Positions 6,922 to 13,761 of a stretch of DNA of 15,684 nt are shown piece after piece; position 1 is the first letter of the stretch, and each line of letters begins with the position of its first letter. Under the pieces are notes generated by a model. It had not been told where the DNA came from and searched no databases. It saw only the letters and a program-made list of their open reading frames with translations. The stretch is from CBEUVQ01 sp965546615. GTDB lineage: Bacteria; Bacillota; Desulfotomaculia; Desulfotomaculales; Desulfohalotomaculaceae. The stretch lies in the NCBI GenBank assembly GCA_965546615.1, contig CBEUVQ010000044.1, positions 1 to 15,684 of the forward strand. Direction: 5' to 3'. The position numbers and the translations under genes were made by a program.

Positions 6922-7422
6922 CTAACCTAGCAGTTCTTCAACGGACTTACCCCTCAGGCGTGCCACTTCTTCCGGGGTCTTTAAGGTTTTTAAGCCTTCA
7001 ATGGTTGCTCGCACCATGTTATTGGCATTGTTAGAACCCAGAGATTTAGTTAAAATGTCACGCACCCCTGCCAGTTCTAAAATGGCCCTTACCGGACCAC
7101 CGGCGATAACACCGGTACCGGGTGCAGCCGGTTTAATCAGCACTTTACCGGCACCAAACTTACCCAGCACCTCGTGGGGGATGGTAGTACCGCTGAGCGG
7201 TACCGTAATCATATTTTTCTTCGCATCCTCTACCCCTTTACGGATAGCATCGGGAACCTGGCTGGCTTTACCCAGACCGGCACCGACGTGACCGTTTCCG
7301 TCACCTACAACTACCAGAGCAGAGAAGCTGAACCGGCGGCCGCCCTTTACCACTTTGGCCACACGGTTGATATATACCACCTTTTCTGACAGTTCCAGCT
7401 TGCTGGCATCAATTCTTGCCAT
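6922..7422 (-). CDS. rpsE: 30S ribosomal protein S5
   Basis: Body protein of the 30S subunit involved in decoding fidelity and mRNA entry. The 166 residues include the double-stranded RNA-binding-like N-terminal domain (about 10-75). Its loop VVKGGRRFSFSALVVVGD (KGGRR at 26-30) is where spectinomycin-resistance changes map in other bacteria; it has the ordinary sequence. GKASQVPDAIRKGVEDAKKN and the C-terminal domain with GAGKVLIKPAAPGTGVIAGG follow. The ATG lies behind AAGGAGGGG. Position between rplR and rpmD is canonical. Confidence 0.98.
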   Translation of the reverse strand: MARIDASKLELSEKVVYINRVAKVVKGGRRFSFSALVVVGDGNGHVGAGLGKASQVPDAIRKGVEDAKKNMITVPLSGTTIPHEVLGKFGAGKVLIKPAAPGTGVIAGGPVRAILELAGVRDILTKSLGSNNANNMVRATIEGLKTLKTPEEVARLRGKSVEELLG

Positions 7423-7451
7423 TATGCTTTAATTCCCCTCCTTAAACCGTA

Positions 7452-7817
7452 CTAGAACTCAAGACCGCCGACTCTGGCCGCTTCAGCCAGTGCCTTAACC
7501 CGACCATGATAAATGTAACCGGCACGGTCGAATACCACTTTTTTAACACCCTTTTCCAGGGCCTTTTGGGCAATGAGTTCACCCACCGCTTTGGCGGAAT
7601 CTATGTTACCTCCTGATACCTTGCCTTTGAGTTCCGGTGAGAGGGATGAAGCAGCAACCAGAGTTAAACCGTTTTCATCGTCAATAATCTGTGCATAAAT
7701 ATTGTTCAGACTGCGAAAAACATTTAATCTCGGACGCTCGGCAGTGCCGCGCAGTTTATGGCGCAGTCTTTGGCGGCGTTTAGCCCGATTTGCCTTCCGG
7801 TTAACCTTTTTTATCAA
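7452..7817 (-). CDS. rplR: 50S ribosomal protein L18
   Basis: 5S rRNA-binding protein of the central protuberance, working with L5. The 121 residues have a basic N-terminal tail (IKKVNRKANRAKRRQRLRHK) followed by GTAERPRLNVFRSLNNIYAQ and IDDENGLTLVAASSL. The conserved end is FDRAGYIYHGRVKALAEAAR. The start is a TTG at 7815-7817, 9 nt after AAGGAG. The in-frame codon before the site is a stop and the nearby GTG is in another frame, so no better start exists. Confidence 0.97.
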   Translation of the reverse strand: MIKKVNRKANRAKRRQRLRHKLRGTAERPRLNVFRSLNNIYAQIIDDENGLTLVAASSLSPELKGKVSGGNIDSAKAVGELIAQKALEKGVKKVVFDRAGYIYHGRVKALAEAARVGGLEF

Positions 7818-7835
7818 CTGATTTCACTCCTTCCC

Positions 7836-8375
7836 TTACTTCTTACCGGCCTTACCAGCTTTGCGGCGAATATGCTCGTTCTCATATTTAATACCTTTAC
7901 CTTTGTACGGTTCAGGTTCGCGAACGGCACGGATATTAGCCGCAACTTCGCCAACAGCCTGCTTATCAATACCTTTAACCGTAATCTTGTTGGCTGACGG
8001 CACTTCAAACTCAATGCCTTTCGGCGCTTCCATTTCAACAGGATGGGAAAAACCCATGTTCAGCACCAATTTGCTGCCTTGCTTTTGTGCACGGTATCCA
8101 ACACCAACCAGTTCCAAATTCTTTTGAAAGCCTTTGGTTACGCCTTCAATCATATTGGAAACCAGTGTACGGGTAAGCCCGTGCAGTGATCTATGCAACT
8201 TACCGTCAGTCGGTCGTTCTACAACTACATTGTTATCTTCCAGTTTAATAATCATATCCCGGTGGAATTCTTTTTCCAGTTGGCCTTTGGGCCCTTTGAC
8301 GGCGACCGCATTGCCCTGGACTTTAACTTCAACACCTTGAGGTACTGGAATTGGCTTCTTGCCAATACGGGACAT
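7836..8375 (-). CDS. rplF: 50S ribosomal protein L6
   Basis: Large-subunit protein near the sarcin-ricin loop and the factor-binding site. The 179 residues contain two related beta-alpha domains (about 1-82 and 83-170). The start is MSRIGKKPIPVPQGVEV, with RSLHGLTRTLVSNMIEGVTKG in the first domain. The L6 signature appears late as REPEPYKGKGIKYENEHIRR. The ATG has AAGGAGGTG upstream. An alternative-frame open reading stretch inside it (7814-8038) is a shadow. Confidence 0.98.
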   Translation of the reverse strand: MSRIGKKPIPVPQGVEVKVQGNAVAVKGPKGQLEKEFHRDMIIKLEDNNVVVERPTDGKLHRSLHGLTRTLVSNMIEGVTKGFQKNLELVGVGYRAQKQGSKLVLNMGFSHPVEMEAPKGIEFEVPSANKITVKGIDKQAVGEVAANIRAVREPEPYKGKGIKYENEHIRRKAGKAGKK

Positions 8376-8398
8376 ATCCTACACCTCCTTAGCCATCA

Positions 8399-8797
8399 TT
8401 ACCAGACGTAGCAGATTACTTCTCCGCCTACGCCCAGCTCACGGGCCTTTCTGTCAACCATAATTCCTTTTGATGTAGAAATTATAGCAATACCCAGCCC
8501 ACCTAAAACTTTAGGTATGTTGTCTTTTCTGGCGTAAACCCTTAAGCCCGGCTTAGAGATTCTCTTGATGCCAGTTACTACACGCTGCTTGTCACCAGGG
8601 TATTTCATATACACTCTGATGATTCCCTGTTTTCCGTCGTCAACGACTTCGTACTCTTTAATGTAACCCTCTTCTTTAAGGATTTGTGCAATTGCTTTTT
8701 TTACTTTGGATGCAGGAGCTTCAACCACATCCTTGTAAACCATGTTAGCATTGCGAATACGAGTTAAAAAATCCGCAATGGGATCAGTCATTACCAT
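8399..8797 (-). CDS. rpsH: 30S ribosomal protein S8
   Basis: Primary binder of 16S rRNA helix 21 in the platform; in enterobacteria S8 also represses the spc operon. The 132 residues begin MVMTDPIADFLTRIRNANMV and end in the conserved VGGEVICYVW, with GLGIAIISTSKGIMVDRKAR before it. Two ATGs, 8795-8797 and 8789-8791, lie two codons apart. I took the first because GGAGGT stands 7 nt upstream and because Bacillus S8 starts MVMTDPIAD. Confidence 0.98.
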   Translation of the reverse strand: MVMTDPIADFLTRIRNANMVYKDVVEAPASKVKKAIAQILKEEGYIKEYEVVDDGKQGIIRVYMKYPGDKQRVVTGIKRISKPGLRVYARKDNIPKVLGGLGIAIISTSKGIMVDRKARELGVGGEVICYVW

Positions 8798-8814
8798 TGC
8801 CCCTACCTCCTTCC

Positions 8815-9000
8815 TTACCAGCTGGCTTTTTTAACACCGGGAATTTCGCCTTTATATGCTAACTCCCTGAAGCATACACGGCATATACCAAACTTTCTCA
8901 TGTAAGAACGTGGTCTGCCGCAAATTTTACAACGGTTGTATCCCCGCACCTTAAATTTCTGCGGTCGACTTGCTTTATTTATCATAGCTTTCTTAGCCAT
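8815..9000 (-). CDS. rpsN: 30S ribosomal protein S14 type Z (zinc-binding)
   Basis: Head protein of the 30S subunit in its short zinc-binding form. From the ATG at 8998-9000 it is 61 residues: MAKKAMINKASRPQKFKVRG, then CKIC and CRVC, ending EIPGVKKASW. Cys24, Cys27, Cys40 and Cys43 make the zinc site. An upstream in-frame ATG (9024) would add MSGKGGNL, which is encoded by the ribosome site AAAGGAGGG itself, so I rejected it. The 52-nt spacer from rplE is one of the longer ones in the operon and contains a repeated GTCCGGCA. Confidence 0.98.
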   Translation of the reverse strand: MAKKAMINKASRPQKFKVRGYNRCKICGRPRSYMRKFGICRVCFRELAYKGEIPGVKKASW

Positions 9001-9052
9001 TAAATTCCCTCCTTTGCCGGACATATCCAGTCTGCCGGACCAATGATGGGTG

Positions 9053-9598
9053 CTAGCTGGCCTTAGTAAATGGCATGCCTAACAATCTTAACAGTTCCAG
9101 AGCCTCTTCGTCTGTCTTGGCAGTTGTAACAAAAGTAATATCCATTCCGCGAACTTTATCAACTTTATCGTATTCAATTTCCGGGAATATCAGCTGTTCT
9201 TTGATTCCCAGGTTATAGTTACCCCGGCCGTCAAAGGACTTAGGCGACACACCGCGGAAGTCACGCACTCTTGGTAAAGCCACGTTAAAGAGTTTATCGG
9301 TAAATTCCCACATGCGATTGCTGCGCAGTGTAACCTTAGCACCAATGCTCATGCCTTCTCTTAATTTAAAAGCAGCAATAGACTTTTTCGCTTTGGTTAC
9401 CACCGGGCGCTGACCGGTAATGGTCATCAAATCGCCGACAGCAGCTTCCAATGCTTTGGAATTTTGAATAGCTTCGCCCAAGCCGATATTTACCACAACT
9501 TTTTCCAACTTAGGCACTTCCATGACGTTTTTATAGCCAAACTTTTGCATCATGGCCTTGACAATTTCTTCTTGATATTTGTCCTTTAGTCTGGGCAC
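9053..9598 (-). CDS. rplE: 50S ribosomal protein L5
   Basis: 5S rRNA-binding protein of the central protuberance that contacts P-site tRNA and S13. The 181 residues include KLEKVVVNIGLGEAIQNSKA and GQRPVVTKAKKSIAAFKLRE. Further on come RDFRGVSPKSFDGRGNYNLG and the C-terminal DITFVTTAKTDEEALELLRL. Length fits the usual 179-180. The start is a GTG at 9596-9598, behind AAGGAGGT; it yields the family N terminus MPRLKDKYQEEI. Confidence 0.98.
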   Translation of the reverse strand: MPRLKDKYQEEIVKAMMQKFGYKNVMEVPKLEKVVVNIGLGEAIQNSKALEAAVGDLMTITGQRPVVTKAKKSIAAFKLREGMSIGAKVTLRSNRMWEFTDKLFNVALPRVRDFRGVSPKSFDGRGNYNLGIKEQLIFPEIEYDKVDKVRGMDITFVTTAKTDEEALELLRLLGMPFTKAS

Positions 9599-9626
9599 TG
9601 GTCGTTACCTCCTTCCCACTTGAGGT

Positions 9627-9947
9627 TTAGCTCAACACTTCACCACAAATCTTGCAAATACGTTCTTTAGCGCCGTTAGACGATATTTTTTTGCCGACAC
9701 GAACCGGTCGGTCACATTTGGGGCAAAACGGCATTACATTGGAACTGTGGATAGGAGCAGGCTTTTCCATAATACCCCCCTGCGGCATTGTTCTTGATGG
9801 ACGGGTATGACGCTTAACAACGTTCACACCTTCAACAACAACACGCCCGGTTTTCGGGGATACTTCCAAGACCTTCCCTTTTTTACCGGCATCTTTACCG
9901 GCGATTACAACTACGGTATCTCCTTTTCGAACATGTACCTTGGGCAT
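9627..9947 (-). CDS. rplX: 50S ribosomal protein L24 with zinc-ribbon-like tail
   Basis: KOW-domain protein that initiates 50S assembly by binding 5' 23S rRNA. From the ATG at 9945-9947 the product has 106 residues: MPKVHVRKGDTVVVIAGKDA opens the KOW motif (about 3-35), then VVVEGVNVVKRHTRPS and GGIMEKPAPIHSSNVM. The tail holds CPKC (75-78) and CKIC (98-101), a likely zinc ribbon that many but not all L24 proteins have. The start five codons upstream would translate the ribosome site GGAGGTG and was rejected. It lies 17 nt after rplN. Confidence 0.97.
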   Translation of the reverse strand: MPKVHVRKGDTVVVIAGKDAGKKGKVLEVSPKTGRVVVEGVNVVKRHTRPSRTMPQGGIMEKPAPIHSSNVMPFCPKCDRPVRVGKKISSNGAKERICKICGEVLS

Positions 9948-9964
9948 CTTCTGCACCTCCAATC

Positions 9965-10333
9965 TTACAGAACCTCAGGAGCCAGGGAAACAATCTTCAT
10001 AAAATCTTTTTCCCGCAACTCCCTGGCCACAGGTCCAAAGATACGGGTACCTCTTGGACTCTTATCATCTTTAATGATCACTGCGGCATTTTCATCAAAT
10101 TTGATATATGATCCATCCGGCCGCCGCGACTCTTTTGCCGTACGCACAACAACAGCTTTAACCACGTCACCCTTCTTGACAACGCCGCCAGGTGTGGCTT
10201 CTTTAACACTGGCAATAATAATATCTCCTAAGCCGGCATAACGTCTGTACGCACCGCCCAATACACGAATGCAGAGCAGCTTTCTGGCACCGGTGTTATC
10301 CGCAACGCTCAGCTTGGTTTCAGCTTGAATCAA
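9965..10333 (-). CDS. rplN: 50S ribosomal protein L14
   Basis: Intersubunit-face protein that, with L19, bridges to 16S rRNA; in other bacteria it is also the docking site of the silencing factor RsfS. The 122 residues match the family throughout: MIQAETKLSVADNTGARKLL, IASVKEATPGGVVKKGDVVK, AVVVRTAKE, RIFGPVARELREKDFMKIVS and LAPEVL. The start is a TTG at 10331-10333, 9 nt after AGGAGG; it gives the invariant MIQ N terminus and no ATG is available. Confidence 0.98.
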   Translation of the reverse strand: MIQAETKLSVADNTGARKLLCIRVLGGAYRRYAGLGDIIIASVKEATPGGVVKKGDVVKAVVVRTAKESRRPDGSYIKFDENAAVIIKDDKSPRGTRIFGPVARELREKDFMKIVSLAPEVL

Positions 10334-10372
10334 GGTAGATTCCCTCCTTTCAAGGCCACTATCCGTAAAAGG

Positions 10373-10633
10373 CTAGATTTGCTCAGCCCTATGGATAATT
10401 TCTACTACCCGCCAGCGCTTATCTTTGGATAACGGACGGGTTTCCATAATTTTTACTTTATCGCCCACACGGCAGCTGTTCTCTTGATCGTGGGCTTTAT
10501 ATTTCTTTGTGCTGCGAACAATCTTGCCATAAAGCGGATGTCTGGAAAAACTCTCTACTGCCACAACAACCGTCTTCTCCATTTTATCGCTCACAACACG
10601 GCCATAGCGCACTTTACGCAGTCCTTCAGCCAC
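10373..10633 (-). CDS. rpsQ: 30S ribosomal protein S17
   Basis: OB-fold protein that binds early to the 5' domain of 16S rRNA. The 86 residues carry RKVRYGRVVSDKMEKTVVVA, the loop RHPLYGKIVRSTKKYKAHDQ and the end ETRPLSKDKRWRVVEI with a short tail. The start is a GTG at 10631-10633; AAGGAGG lies about 10 nt upstream. It follows rpmC after 36 nt and precedes rplN by 39 nt, at the junction of the S10 and spc blocks. Confidence 0.98.
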   Translation of the reverse strand: MAEGLRKVRYGRVVSDKMEKTVVVAVESFSRHPLYGKIVRSTKKYKAHDQENSCRVGDKVKIMETRPLSKDKRWRVVEIIHRAEQI

Positions 10634-10669
10634 TGGTGTATGCCTCCTTTCTGATCAAAGGTGCACTCT

Positions 10670-10873
10670 TTACGCTCTTTTAATTCCCAATTCACGCTCA
10701 CGCAAAATTGTCTTTACCCGAGCAATATTGCGGCGGACTTCTCTGATTTTCATTGGGTTATCTAACTGTCCGGTAGCCAATTGGAATCTCAACTTAAAGA
10801 GCTCGTCCTTAGATTCATCTATCTTCTTATTTAATTCTTCAACGGTAAGCTCACGCAAATCCTTATTCTTCAT
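10670..10873 (-). CDS. rpmC: 50S ribosomal protein L29
   Basis: Two-helix protein at the tunnel exit, beside L23, where nascent-chain factors dock. With the ATG at 10871-10873 it has 67 residues, the family length: MKNKDLRELTVEELNKKIDE, then LFKLRFQLATGQLDNPMKIR and ARVKTILRERELG. A GTG three codons upstream (10882) is possible, but AGGTGA sits 5 nt before the ATG and the shorter N terminus matches relatives. It overlaps the end of rplP by 11 nt, so its translation is probably coupled. Confidence 0.95.
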   Translation of the reverse strand: MKNKDLRELTVEELNKKIDESKDELFKLRFQLATGQLDNPMKIREVRRNIARVKTILRERELGIKRA

Positions 10874-11297
10874 TGGCTTCACCTACTTCCCCCCGTGTAA
10901 GGAATTTACATTTAACGGGTAATTTATGAGAGGCCAATCTGAGAGCTTCACGGGCTACTTCTTCGGAAACACCGGCAATCTCAAACATTACTCGGCCTTG
11001 TTTAACTACAGCAATCCAATGTTCCGGCGCACCCTTACCACTGCCCATACGGGTTTCGGCAGGTTTTTGGGTAATCGGAGTATCCGGGAAGATACGAATC
11101 CATACTTTACCACCACGTTTAATATAACGAGTCATCGCAATACGTGCAGCTTCAATCTGCCGGTTTGTAATCCAGCCCGGCTCTAAAGCCTGCAGCCCGT
11201 ATTCGCCAAATTGTACCTCTGTACCACCTTTTGCCCTTCCGGACAGTTTGCGGGGGCGGTGTTGTTTACGATACTTAACCCTTTTCGGAATCAGCAT
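10863..11297 (-). CDS. rplP: 50S ribosomal protein L16
   Basis: Large-subunit protein that organises the A-site tRNA binding architecture. The 144 residues contain MLIPKRVKYRKQHRPRKLSG, EYGLQALEPGWITNRQIEAA, YIKRGGKVWIRIFPDTPIT and MGSGKGAPEHWIAVVKQGR, all conserved blocks. The arginine in the RMGSGKG context is the position hydroxylated in some proteobacteria; modification here is unknown. The ATG (11295-11297) uses AAAGGAGGGG, which is also the last codons of rpsC (Lys-Gly-Gly-Glu). Only 3 nt separate the genes. Confidence 0.98.
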   Translation of the reverse strand: MLIPKRVKYRKQHRPRKLSGRAKGGTEVQFGEYGLQALEPGWITNRQIEAARIAMTRYIKRGGKVWIRIFPDTPITQKPAETRMGSGKGAPEHWIAVVKQGRVMFEIAGVSEEVAREALRLASHKLPVKCKFLTRGEVGEANEE

Positions 11298-11300
11298 TAC

Positions 11301-11966
11301 CTATTCCCCTCCTTTAATGGCGGCCGCTTCTGCCCTCTGGGGCAACACCTCTCCTTTGTATATCCAAACTTTAACACCTATTTTACCGTAAGTAGTATTT
11401 GCTTCTGCAAATCCATAGTCTACATCTGCACGCAGAGTATGCAGCGGCACTTTACCTTCACTGGACCACTCGGTACGGGCAATTTCTGCACCGCCCAAAC
11501 GGCCGCTTACTGCAACTTTAATGCCTTTGGCACCCATTTTAATGGAGCGGCCTACCACTTGTTTCATCGCCCGACGAAATGCAATTCTCTTTTCCAATTG
11601 AGAAGCAACGTTTTCTGCAACCAGCTGTGCATCTGTTTCCGGTACTTTAATTTCCTGAATGTTAACGTTTACTTTTTTGCCGGTCATTTTTTCCAGCTGC
11701 TGTCTTAATGCTTCTACTTCCGCACCGCCCCGACCAATTACGATACCGGGTTTTGCAGTATGGATGGTAATTTTAACACGGTTGGCGGCACGCTCAATTT
11801 GAATGTTTGCTATGCCGGCCGGATAAAGCTTTTTCTTAATGTAATTACGTAATTTATGATCTTCAATCAACAATTCTGCGTAGTTGCGTTTGTCTGCAAA
11901 CCATTTAGAGTCCCAATCACGAATAATGCCGACCCTTAGTCCTTTGGGGTTAACTTTTTGTCCCAC
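11301..11966 (-). CDS. rpsC: 30S ribosomal protein S3
   Basis: 30S head protein lining the mRNA entry tunnel, contributing to helicase activity with S4 and S5. The 221 residues start MGQKVNPKGLRVGIIRDWDS. A type II KH domain at about 40-110 has the GRGG loop at 78-81 (GIVIGRGGAEVEALR). The C-terminal domain contains GAKGIKVAVSGRLGGAEIAR and YGKIGVKVWIYKGE. The start is a GTG at 11964-11966, 4 nt after the rplV stop; its AAGGAGG site lies inside the end of rplV. Length is typical. Confidence 0.98.
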   Translation of the reverse strand: MGQKVNPKGLRVGIIRDWDSKWFADKRNYAELLIEDHKLRNYIKKKLYPAGIANIQIERAANRVKITIHTAKPGIVIGRGGAEVEALRQQLEKMTGKKVNVNIQEIKVPETDAQLVAENVASQLEKRIAFRRAMKQVVGRSIKMGAKGIKVAVSGRLGGAEIARTEWSSEGKVPLHTLRADVDYGFAEANTTYGKIGVKVWIYKGEVLPQRAEAAAIKGGE

Positions 11967-11970
11967 TAAG

Positions 11971-12312
11971 TTATCCCTCCTTTTTCTCTTTTACCACTAC
12001 AGTAATGTGGCTGGTACGCCTGCGCATTAAGTCTGCCCGACCATACGCACGCGGTTGATAACGCTTGAGGGTGGGACCCTGATCCACATAGGCTTCGGCA
12101 ATATAAAGATTATCTTTGTTCATATCATAATTGTGTTCCGCATTAGCCGCAGCAGAATTAATAACTTTTATCACTGCAGCTGAAGCCCGCTTCGGTGTGT
12201 ACTTAAGAATTGCCAGGGCCTCTTCCACACCTTTGCCCCGAACCAAATCTACAACTTGACGCACCTTACGCGGGGATATCCTGATATACTTGGCAATTGC
12301 CCTTGCTTCCAT
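11971..12312 (-). CDS. rplV: 50S ribosomal protein L22
   Basis: Large-subunit protein whose long hairpin lines the nascent-peptide tunnel, a site of macrolide resistance in other bacteria. The 113 residues begin MEARAIAKYIRISPRKVRQV, include ASAAVIKVINSAAANAEHNY and end in the hairpin LKRYQPRAYGRADLMRRRTS followed by HITVVVKEKKEG. The ATG has only a G-rich GAGGGGGG element upstream, weaker than most sites here. It follows rpsS by 21 nt. Confidence 0.98.
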   Translation of the reverse strand: MEARAIAKYIRISPRKVRQVVDLVRGKGVEEALAILKYTPKRASAAVIKVINSAAANAEHNYDMNKDNLYIAEAYVDQGPTLKRYQPRAYGRADLMRRRTSHITVVVKEKKEG

Positions 12313-12333
12313 CTTGTTGCCCCCCTCTCATGC

Positions 12334-12618
12334 CTACTTTAGCGCAGTAGACCTTTCAGTGTGTGCTCCATGGCCGCGGAAAGTACGGGTAGGAGCAAAT
12401 TCTCCCAACTTATGACCGATCATATCTTCAGTGATATATACCGGCACATGCTTCCGTCCGTCATGAACAGCAATCGTGTGGCCAACCATTTCCGGAAAAA
12501 TAGTTGAACTGCGAGACCACGTTTTTAAAACTTTTTTATCACCAGTTTCGTTCATTTTTTCAATCCTGGCCAAAAGCTTCTTATCGACATATGGTCCTTT
12601 CTTGAGCGACCGACCCAT
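12334..12618 (-). CDS. rpsS: 30S ribosomal protein S19
   Basis: 30S head protein near the A site that forms a complex with S13. The 94 residues contain MGRSLKKGPYVDKKLLARIE, TWSRSSTIFPEMVGHTIAVH, DGRKHVPVYITEDMIGHKLG and FAPTRTFRGHGAHTERS, which cover the whole family profile. The ATG at 12616-12618 has AAAGGAGGT upstream. It lies between rplB and rplV as expected. Confidence 0.98.
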   Translation of the reverse strand: MGRSLKKGPYVDKKLLARIEKMNETGDKKVLKTWSRSSTIFPEMVGHTIAVHDGRKHVPVYITEDMIGHKLGEFAPTRTFRGHGAHTERSTALK

Positions 12619-12638
12619 ATCTGGACCTCCTTTAATTC

Positions 12639-13460
12639 TTATTTCCTACGTTTGACAATCAGCTTATCGCTCGGCTTCTTCTTGCGGGTACGTGCACCCA
12701 ATGCCGGTTTACCCCAAGGAGTTACCGGGTTGCGACCTACCGGTGATCTACCTTCACCACCACCATGCGGGTGATCAACAGGGTTCATTACAACACCGCG
12801 CACAGTCGGGCGAACGCCCAGCCAGCGCTTACGTCCGGCTTTACCGATATGGATGTTTTCATGATCCAGGTTGCCAACCTGACCAACGGTCGCGCGGCAG
12901 GTTTGCAGAATCATGCGCATTTCACCTGACGGCATTCTAAGAGTTGCATATTTGCCCTCTTTAGCCATCAATTGAGCTGATGCACCTGCTGAGCGTACCA
13001 GCTGAGCTCCGTGACCGGGATGAAGTTCAACATTGTGAACCATTGTACCCACCGGTATGTTTGCCAGCGGCAGTGCATTACCTACTTTTATGTCTGCATT
13101 CGGCCCGGATTCAACTGTCATACCGACAGTCAGGCCGTTTGGAGCAATAATATAACGCTTTTCACCGTCCGCATAGTGCAGCAGTGCAATTCTGGCTGAA
13201 CGGTTCGGGTCATATTCAACTGCGGCTACTTTTGCCGGAATACCATCCTTATCCCGCTTGAAGTCAATTATCCGGTACAATCTCTTGTGCCCACCGCCGC
13301 GGTGACGTACTGTAATACGCCCCTGTGCATTACGGCCGGCCCTTTTTTTCAACGGTACCAACAAGGACTTCTCCGGTTCGGTTTTTGTAATTTCATCAAA
13401 AGCTGAAACCGTAACGAAGCGGCGACCAGGGGAGGTTGGTTTAAACTTTTTAATTGCCAC
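12639..13460 (-). CDS. rplB: 50S ribosomal protein L2
   Basis: Largest core protein of the peptidyl-transferase region and of an intersubunit bridge. The 273 residues contain an N-terminal OB-like domain (AGRNAQGRITVRHRGGGHKR at about 41-60) and an SH3-like domain (about 120-200). The conserved C-terminal loop VMNPVDHPHGGGEGR carries the histidine equivalent to His229 of E. coli. The tail WGKPALGARTRKKKPSDKL is typical. The start is a GTG at 13458-13460, 8 nt after AGGAGGG. An ATG just upstream is in another frame and closes within six codons. Confidence 0.98.
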   Translation of the reverse strand: MAIKKFKPTSPGRRFVTVSAFDEITKTEPEKSLLVPLKKRAGRNAQGRITVRHRGGGHKRLYRIIDFKRDKDGIPAKVAAVEYDPNRSARIALLHYADGEKRYIIAPNGLTVGMTVESGPNADIKVGNALPLANIPVGTMVHNVELHPGHGAQLVRSAGASAQLMAKEGKYATLRMPSGEMRMILQTCRATVGQVGNLDHENIHIGKAGRKRWLGVRPTVRGVVMNPVDHPHGGGEGRSPVGRNPVTPWGKPALGARTRKKKPSDKLIVKRRK

Positions 13461-13473
13461 CTGTCATCCCTCC

Positions 13474-13761
13474 TTACAGTCCTTCAAAAATCTCGATTTT
13501 ATGCCCTTCTTTAAGGGTCACAATTGCTTTTTTTCTGTCCGGGGTTTTGCCGACAAACTGGCGAACCCGCTTGGTTTTTCCTTTTACGTTCATGGTATTA
13601 ACTTTTTCTACCTTAACGTTAAACAGCTTTTCAACGGCCTGTTTAATTTCCGTTTTATTTGCTTTAGTATTTACCCAGAAAGTATACTTATTATCTGCCA
13701 ACAGCGCAGTGCTCTTTTCAGAGATCGTTGGCTTAATAACAATATCGCGAGGGTTTTTCAC
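13474..13761 (-). CDS. rplW: 50S ribosomal protein L23
   Basis: Protein at the tunnel exit that docks trigger factor and signal recognition particle. The 95 residues read MKNPRDIVIKPTISEKSTAL, then YTFWVNTKANKTEIKQAVEK, LFNVKVEKVNTMNVKGKTKR and end KEGHKIEIFEGL. The start is a GTG at 13759-13761 that shares its first base with the last base of the rplD TAG stop (TAGTG), so translational coupling is likely. Its GAGGAGGTG site is encoded within the last codons of rplD. Confidence 0.98.
   Translation of the reverse strand: MKNPRDIVIKPTISEKSTALLADNKYTFWVNTKANKTEIKQAVEKLFNVKVEKVNTMNVKGKTKRVRQFVGKTPDRKKAIVTLKEGHKIEIFEGL

Noticed and set aside
7814..8038. 74-codon minus-strand frame
   Set aside because: Alternative frame within rplF and its 3' end; no family match and no ribosome site.
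9807..10241. 144-codon plus-strand open frame
   Set aside because: Antisense to rplX and rplN, with no recognisable domain; a shadow frame.
11211..11708. 165-codon plus-strand open frame
   Set aside because: It lies entirely antisense to rplP and rpsC, whose protein identity is certain. Its composition (many Cys, Phe and Tyr) is that of a reversed coding strand, and no ribosome site precedes it.
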